From positions 1-17,148 of the forward strand of contig CAZRAL010000054.1 of the NCBI GenBank assembly GCA_964598005.1: a DNA stretch of 17,148 nt, in the 5' to 3' direction. Source of the DNA: CAZRAL01 sp964598005 (GTDB taxonomy: Bacteria; Pseudomonadota; Gammaproteobacteria; Burkholderiales; Usitatibacteraceae). The position numbers and the translations under genes were made by a program. Shown here one piece after another: positions 13,501 to 17,148 of this stretch. Within the stretch, counting starts at the first letter, position 1. Each line of letters opens with the position of its first letter. The notes under the pieces are model-generated. The model saw only the letters and a program-made list of their open reading frames with translations, did no database searches and was not told where the DNA came from.

Positions 13501-14003
13501 TCCAGCAAGCCGCGATACACCGCTGCATCGGCCGCGGAAAAGCAGCAGAAAATAACCTCGCGAATCGCTTCGAATTGAAGCGCTGCCGCGCGTACTGTGG
13601 TGATGGCAACGCCTGCCGCCAGATCAATCGGATAACCATAAATGCCGGTGCTGATGCTGGGAAAGGCCAGCGTCGCCACGTTATGCTGGGCGGCAATCTC
13701 CATCGCGCGGCGGTAACACGAGGCCAGCAAATCGGGCTCGCCATTTTTGCCGCCGCGCCACACCGGGCCGACGGTATGAATGATGAAACGCGCCGGCAGG
13801 CGATAGCCTTTGGTCAACTTGGCATCGCCGGTTTTGCAGCCGCCGAGCAGGCGACACGCATGCAACAAGTCTGGCCCCGCCGCGCGGTGGATGGCGCCGT
13901 CGACCCCGCCACCACCCAGCAATGAGGAGTTGGCGGCATTCACGATAGCATCCACCGCCAGCGTGGTGATATTGGCCTGGCGGACCTGAAGATTTATCGG
14001 CAT
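13488..14003 (-). CDS. Macro-domain protein, O-acetyl-ADP-ribose deacetylase type (YmdB-like)
   Basis: A 171-residue single-domain cytoplasmic protein. It has the macro-domain nucleotide site: VDAIVNAANSSLLGGGGVDG, with Asn25 and Asp35 at the same numbers as in E. coli YmdB, AAGPDLLHAC, RFIIHTVGPVW, and the diphosphate loop FPSISTGIYGYP (about 115-125). Such enzymes remove acetyl from O-acetyl-ADP-ribose or ADP-ribose from acidic residues. It starts 45 bp after lgt on the same strand and is probably cotranscribed with it. It converges, four bases apart, with the AlkD-like gene. The substrate is inferred from the family. Confidence 0.93.
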   Translation of the reverse strand: MPINLQVRQANITTLAVDAIVNAANSSLLGGGGVDGAIHRAAGPDLLHACRLLGGCKTGDAKLTKGYRLPARFIIHTVGPVWRGGKNGEPDLLASCYRRAMEIAAQHNVATLAFPSISTGIYGYPIDLAAGVAITTVRAAALQFEAIREVIFCCFSAADAAVYRGLLDSSE

Positions 14004-14048
14004 AAGCAGGGCATCAAGCGGCTCGCGGGCATTCTAAAATACGCGCCC

Positions 14049-14858
14049 TCATTTTTTACTTGCAGCCGGGCGACGATTGCTGATTATCAACAACACGATA
14101 CCCGCCAGCACCATCGGCAGGCTGAGCCACTGGCCCATCGAGAGGCCCAGCGAGAGCAGGCCCAGAAAATTATCCGGTTCGCGCGTAAATTCAGCCAGAA
14201 AACGGAACGCGCCATAGCCGATTAAAAAGACCGCGGAAACCGCGCCCACGGGCCGTGGCTTTTTACTGTACAGCCACAAAATCACAAACAGCGTCAGCCC
14301 CTCCAGCGCAAACTGGTACAACTGCGACGGGTGGCGCGCCACGGGGTTGGCATCAACCTGCGGGAACCACATCGCCCACGGCCACACGGCCGGGTCGGCG
14401 ATGCGCCCCGGTAACTCGCCGTTGATGAAATTGCCAAGGCGCCCGGCGGCCAAGCCGGTGGGCACCAGTGGTGCGATGAAATCGGTAACCTGAAAAAAAC
14501 TGCGGTTGGTTTTGCGCCCCAGCCACCACATCGCCACCAGCACGCCAAGAAAGCCGCCGTGGAAGGACATGCCGCCCTGCCACACGTAAAAAATCTCGAC
14601 CGGATGCGCCAGGTAATAACTGAGTTTGTAAAACAGCACATAGCCCAGCCGCCCGCCCAACACTACGCCCAGTACCCCGTAGAAGAGCAGATCGTCCAGA
14701 TCGCGCACAGTAAAGCTCATATCGGGACGACGCTTCAGGTGCAGGCGGCCCAGCACCATGAATAGCACAAAGGCGATCACGTACATCAGCCCGTACCAGC
14801 GCACAGCCAGCGGGCCGAGCGAAACGGCGATGGGGTCGAATTGCGGATGGATAAGCAT
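14049..14858 (-). CDS. lgt: Prolipoprotein diacylglyceryl transferase
   Basis: A 269-residue inner-membrane enzyme that moves diacylglyceryl from phosphatidylglycerol to the lipobox cysteine of prolipoproteins, the first step of lipoprotein maturation. About seven hydrophobic segments are seen. Conserved motifs are WYGLMYVIAF (20-29), GGRLGYVLFY (68-77), SFHGGFLGV (His100), the Lgt signature GRLGNFINGELPGR (Arg140, Asn143), RHPSQLYQ (175-182) and RFLAEFTREPD (219-229). The length is slightly below E. coli Lgt (291). The ATG at 14858 lacks a clear ribosome-binding site. The macro-domain gene follows 45 bp downstream. It diverges from the unknown gene at 15055. Confidence 0.97.
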   Translation of the reverse strand: MLIHPQFDPIAVSLGPLAVRWYGLMYVIAFVLFMVLGRLHLKRRPDMSFTVRDLDDLLFYGVLGVVLGGRLGYVLFYKLSYYLAHPVEIFYVWQGGMSFHGGFLGVLVAMWWLGRKTNRSFFQVTDFIAPLVPTGLAAGRLGNFINGELPGRIADPAVWPWAMWFPQVDANPVARHPSQLYQFALEGLTLFVILWLYSKKPRPVGAVSAVFLIGYGAFRFLAEFTREPDNFLGLLSLGLSMGQWLSLPMVLAGIVLLIISNRRPAASKK

Positions 14859-14989
14859 AAACGGCGATCAGTCAGGAAGGCTGCAAACAAAAAAGCAAGG
14901 TTACTACATCGCGAGCAGCCATGCGATTGGCTAGTTGATTGGCCGGTTAATACGCTAAGCTGTTTCCCTGTTGTGGAAATGTGCTGCGC

Positions 14990-15020
14990 GTACTATGCGT
15001 ACTGCCCGTACTGTGTACTG
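14990..15020 (+). repeat. Four GTACTG-type hexamers upstream of the unknown gene
   Basis: GTACTA (14990-14995), GTACTG (14999-15004), GTACTG (15008-15013) and GTACTG (15015-15020) occur with spacings of 9, 9 and 7 bp, 35-65 bp before the ATG at 15055. The near-helical spacing would suit a DNA-binding protein. No regulator is known for this site, and a simple slippage array is possible. The first copy overlaps a possible -10 box TACTAT (14991-14996) without a good -35. Confidence 0.5.
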
Positions 15021-15054
15021 TTCAACCTTTCAACTTTTAAAAAACCTTATCACC

Positions 15055-15660
15055 ATGCATACACGGATGCTGGCACTATTCGAGCCTGACACGCCCGATA
15101 TCGAGGCCGAGCTGGAAAAACGGCTGGCGCCTTTTCATATCGAAAAAGAAGTGGCGCCGTATAAAAAATACATCGACGCCGCCCACCTGAAATTGTGGTC
15201 GGATACGCATAAAACCGGGAGCGACCTGTATGCACTGCGCGATAAACTGCGCGCGCTGGGCAATACCCGAGAAATCGATATCGATGCGCACGGCCTGTAC
15301 GAAATCACCACCTTCAACTCGCACGGGCACTGGGATTACTGGACGTATGGAGAAGACCTGCTGGAAAAAAACCACGCCGGCCTCGGCGCCTTTTTCGGGC
15401 AACATCGCCAGCGCTGGGGCGATGAGCTATGCCGCCATCTGTGCCCACTGGCCTTGCTGCCAGCCGACATCCAGCCCGGCGCGATCCTCACCTCCGACGG
15501 GCAATGGCACGACCTGATGGACCACGGCTGGCGCATGACGAACCAACAATACGCGCCCGAAAAAAACGCTGAACCGCTGGCGCAATGGAAAAAGAAAGTC
15601 AGCGCGCTGTTCAAACAATATAATCACACCCTGGCGCTGTTGCTGGATTGCCATTCCTGA
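15055..15660 (+). CDS. Unrecognised hypothetical protein, 201 residues
   Basis: I do not recognise this family. I chose ATG 15055 (MHTRMLALFEPD) because upstream codons look non-coding and are rich in Cys, Thr and Arg; ATG 15067 is also possible, and neither has a Shine-Dalgarno site. The protein is soluble, with no signal peptide or membrane segment. It is rich in aromatic and charged residues: helical, acidic-basic N-terminal half (DIEAELEKRL, YKKYIDAAHLKLW), then a His/Trp/Asp-rich centre (NSHGHWDYWTYGEDLLEKNH), then GDELCRHLCPLALLP and a helical end (WKKKVSALFKQYNHTLALLL). Its codon use matches its GC-rich neighbours, which argues for a real gene. It sits between lgt and ilvD, two genes I recall as often adjacent in Betaproteobacteria, so it may be a lineage-specific insertion. 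Confidence 0.72.
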   Translation: MHTRMLALFEPDTPDIEAELEKRLAPFHIEKEVAPYKKYIDAAHLKLWSDTHKTGSDLYALRDKLRALGNTREIDIDAHGLYEITTFNSHGHWDYWTYGEDLLEKNHAGLGAFFGQHRQRWGDELCRHLCPLALLPADIQPGAILTSDGQWHDLMDHGWRMTNQQYAPEKNAEPLAQWKKKVSALFKQYNHTLALLLDCHS

Positions 15661-15669
15661 TCATGGTGA

Positions 15670-15723
15670 TTGACAGCCACGTTTTGCTTTTCCAGTTTTT
15701 AAACTTGCCACGCTGATCGTGGC
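15670..15723 (+). promoter_or_regulatory. Possible promoter and alternative stem-loops before ilvD
   Basis: TTGACA (15670-15675) is a perfect -35 box, but the -10 candidates are weak and badly spaced (TTTAAA at 15698-15703, 22 bp away). GCCACG occurs at 15676-15681 and again at 15707-15712, and CGTGGC (15718-15723) can pair with either. The nearer pairing makes a 6-bp stem with a 5-base loop, about 30 bases before the start codon. No T tract follows, so it is not a classical attenuator. Confidence 0.3.
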
Positions 15724-15752
15724 CTGCGTGCAAACCCTGTTTCGAGGAAAAA

Positions 15753-17148
15753 ATGTCTTCTCCCCCCAAAATTACGCCTCCCGCTTATCGTTCATTCACC
15801 ATCACCAAGGGCAACGAACGCGCGCCCAACCGCTCGATGCTGCGTGGCATCGGCTATCAGGATGCCGACTTTGATAAACCCTTCATCGGGCTGGCCAATG
15901 GCCACAGTACGCTAAACCCCTGCAACGCCGGCATCCAGCCGCTGGCCGATGCTGCGGATGCCGCCATCCGCGCGGCGGGCGGCATGCCGCAAATGTTCGG
16001 CACCATCACCGTCACCGATGGCATCTCGATGGGCACCGAGGGCATGAAGTATTCACTGGTCTCGCGTGAAGTGATTGCCGATTCGATTGAGACCGCATGC
16101 CAGTCGCAATTCATGGATGGCGTGCTGGCCATCGGTGGCTGCGATAAAAACATGCCCGGTGCCATGATCGGCATCTGCCGCATGAACATCCCCGCCATCT
16201 TCGTTTACGGCGGCACCATCAAGCCCGGCCACCACAAGGGTAAGGACCTGCAGGTAGTCTCGGTCTTCGAGGCGGTGGGCGCGTATAACGCCGGCAAAAT
16301 GAGCGAGGAGGATTTCGGCTGCATCGAGCGCTGCGCCATTCCCGGCGTGGGCGCGTGTGGCGGCATGTACACCGCCAATACCATGTCGTCGGCCTTCGAG
16401 GCGCTGGGCATGTCGCTGCCGTATTCCTCGACCATGGCCGCGGAAGATCAGGAGAAAAAAGACTCCGCCGCCGAATCGGCGCGCGTGCTGGTCGCGGCGG
16501 TCAGCAAAGGCGCGCAGTCCGGCCTGCGACCGCGCGACATCGTGACCCGCAAATCGATTGAAAACGCCGTGGCCGTCATCATGGCCGTAGGCGGCTCGAC
16601 TAACGCCGTGCTGCACTTTCTCGCCATCGCGCATGCTGCCGATGTGGAATGGAGCATCGACGACTTCGAGCGCATGCGCAAAAAAGTGCCCGTGCTGTGC
16701 GACCTGAAACCCTCGGGAAAATACGTGGCGGTCGACCTGCACCAAGCCGGCGGCATCCCGCAGGTCATGAAAATACTGTTGAATGCAGGCCTGCTGCACG
16801 GCGACTGCATCACCATCACCGGCAAAACCATCGCCGAAACGTTGAAGGATGTGCCGGACACTCCCCGCGCGGATCAGGACGTGATTCGCCCCATCGACAA
16901 AGCGCTGTACAAGCAGGGCCATCTCGCCATCCTGAAAGGCAATCTGGCCACCGAAGGTTGTGTCGCCAAAATCACCGGCCTGAAAAACCCGGTCATCACC
17001 GGCCCGGCACGCGTGTTCGATTCCGAGCCGCAACTGATGGAAGCCATCATGGCCGACCAAATCAGGCACGGCGACGTGATCGTACTGCGCTACGAAGGCC
17101 CCAAGGGCGGCCCCGGCATGCGCGAAATGCTCTCGCCCACGGCCGCGC
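15753..17148 (+). CDS. ilvD: Dihydroxy-acid dehydratase, 3' end beyond the window
   Basis: The first 465 codons of a cytoplasmic iron-sulfur enzyme that dehydrates 2,3-dihydroxy-isovalerate and -methylvalerate in valine/isoleucine synthesis. GAGGA lies four bases before the ATG. Three cysteines expected to ligate a [2Fe-2S] cluster are in place: Cys57 (LNPCNAG), Cys130 (GGCDKN) and Cys202 (GACGGMYTANTM). Asp131-Lys132 follow the second cysteine, as in metal-binding family members. MGTEGMKYSLVSREVIADS, GGSTNAVLHF, ATEGCVAKITG and EGPKGGPGMREML are all family hallmarks. The three-cysteine pattern points to the oxygen-tolerant [2Fe-2S] class rather than the [4Fe-4S] E. coli type. About the last 90-100 residues should lie past the window end. 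Confidence 0.96.
   Translation, partial: MSSPPKITPPAYRSFTITKGNERAPNRSMLRGIGYQDADFDKPFIGLANGHSTLNPCNAGIQPLADAADAAIRAAGGMPQMFGTITVTDGISMGTEGMKYSLVSREVIADSIETACQSQFMDGVLAIGGCDKNMPGAMIGICRMNIPAIFVYGGTIKPGHHKGKDLQVVSVFEAVGAYNAGKMSEEDFGCIERCAIPGVGACGGMYTANTMSSAFEALGMSLPYSSTMAAEDQEKKDSAAESARVLVAAVSKGAQSGLRPRDIVTRKSIENAVAVIMAVGGSTNAVLHFLAIAHAADVEWSIDDFERMRKKVPVLCDLKPSGKYVAVDLHQAGGIPQVMKILLNAGLLHGDCITITGKTIAETLKDVPDTPRADQDVIRPIDKALYKQGHLAILKGNLATEGCVAKITGLKNPVITGPARVFDSEPQLMEAIMADQIRHGDVIVLRYEGPKGGPGMREMLSPTAA

Noticed and set aside
13386..13925. Plus-strand frame (179 codons) across the AlkD-like end and the macro-domain gene
   Set aside because: It is antisense to a macro-domain gene with all motifs intact; no ribosome-binding site or recognisable family.
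16053..17069. Long minus-strand frame (338 codons) opposite ilvD
   Set aside because: It is antisense to a clearly conserved enzyme and its translation is His/Asp/Gly/Arg-rich in the way GC-rich antisense frames are; it is a codon-bias shadow.

Overview
The window looks like part of a betaproteobacterial chromosome. The support is that every house-keeping gene is of proteobacterial type: a 466-residue asparaginyl-tRNA synthetase, a tRNA-guanine transglycosylase whose key residues fall at the Escherichia coli numbers, and lgt lying close to ilvD, an association I recall from Betaproteobacteria. Sigma-70-like promoters and Shine-Dalgarno sites also fit. The genus cannot be fixed from the sequence. 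The left part is AT-richer and the right part (from about 11.7 kb) GC-rich.

Region 1 (1-7635) is a polysaccharide assembly and export locus on the + strand. The first ~53 bases look like the end of an IS21-family insertion sequence. A promoter with an extended -10 box follows, whose -35 lies in one arm of an 11-bp perfect inverted repeat. Then come an outer-membrane beta-barrel protein, a hairpin with a T tract, a short Wza-type export protein, a fused Wzz/BY-kinase (Wzc type) with a tyrosine-rich tail, a membrane-anchored TPR-like protein resembling VpsP, a secreted FecR-domain protein ending at a strong terminator, and a separate O-antigen ligase/polymerase-type membrane protein behind a hairpin-rich leader. 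Together these genes would polymerise, control the length of, and export a surface polysaccharide. No glycosyltransferase, flippase or exosortase lies in the window, so the sugar-building genes must be elsewhere.

Region 2 (7636-10667) is translation-related: asnS (+), the convergent tgt (-), a possible 24-codon cysteine-rich small ORF, and a tRNA-Ala(GGC) with its own promoter.

Region 3 (10668-10986) is a 319-bp stretch with no established gene. It holds a structured element with a tRNA-like D-arm motif and a 42-codon reading frame that may be a gene relic.

Region 4 (10987-14858) holds accessory and stress-type genes: a glutathione S-transferase (-), then a compact + strand operon (YbaK-like deacylase, NTF2/SnoaL-like protein, AlkD-like protein). 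It converges, 4 bp apart, on a macro-domain hydrolase (-) that follows lgt (-).

Region 5 (14859-17148) holds an unrecognised 201-residue gene, preceded by four GTACTG-type repeats, and the first 465 codons of ilvD, which runs off the window end.

Most of the window is ordinary. The parts most worth a second look are the promoter/inverted repeat of the polysaccharide locus, the hairpin-rich leader of the ligase gene, the 10.4-10.95 kb interval around the tRNA, and the unknown gene between lgt and ilvD.
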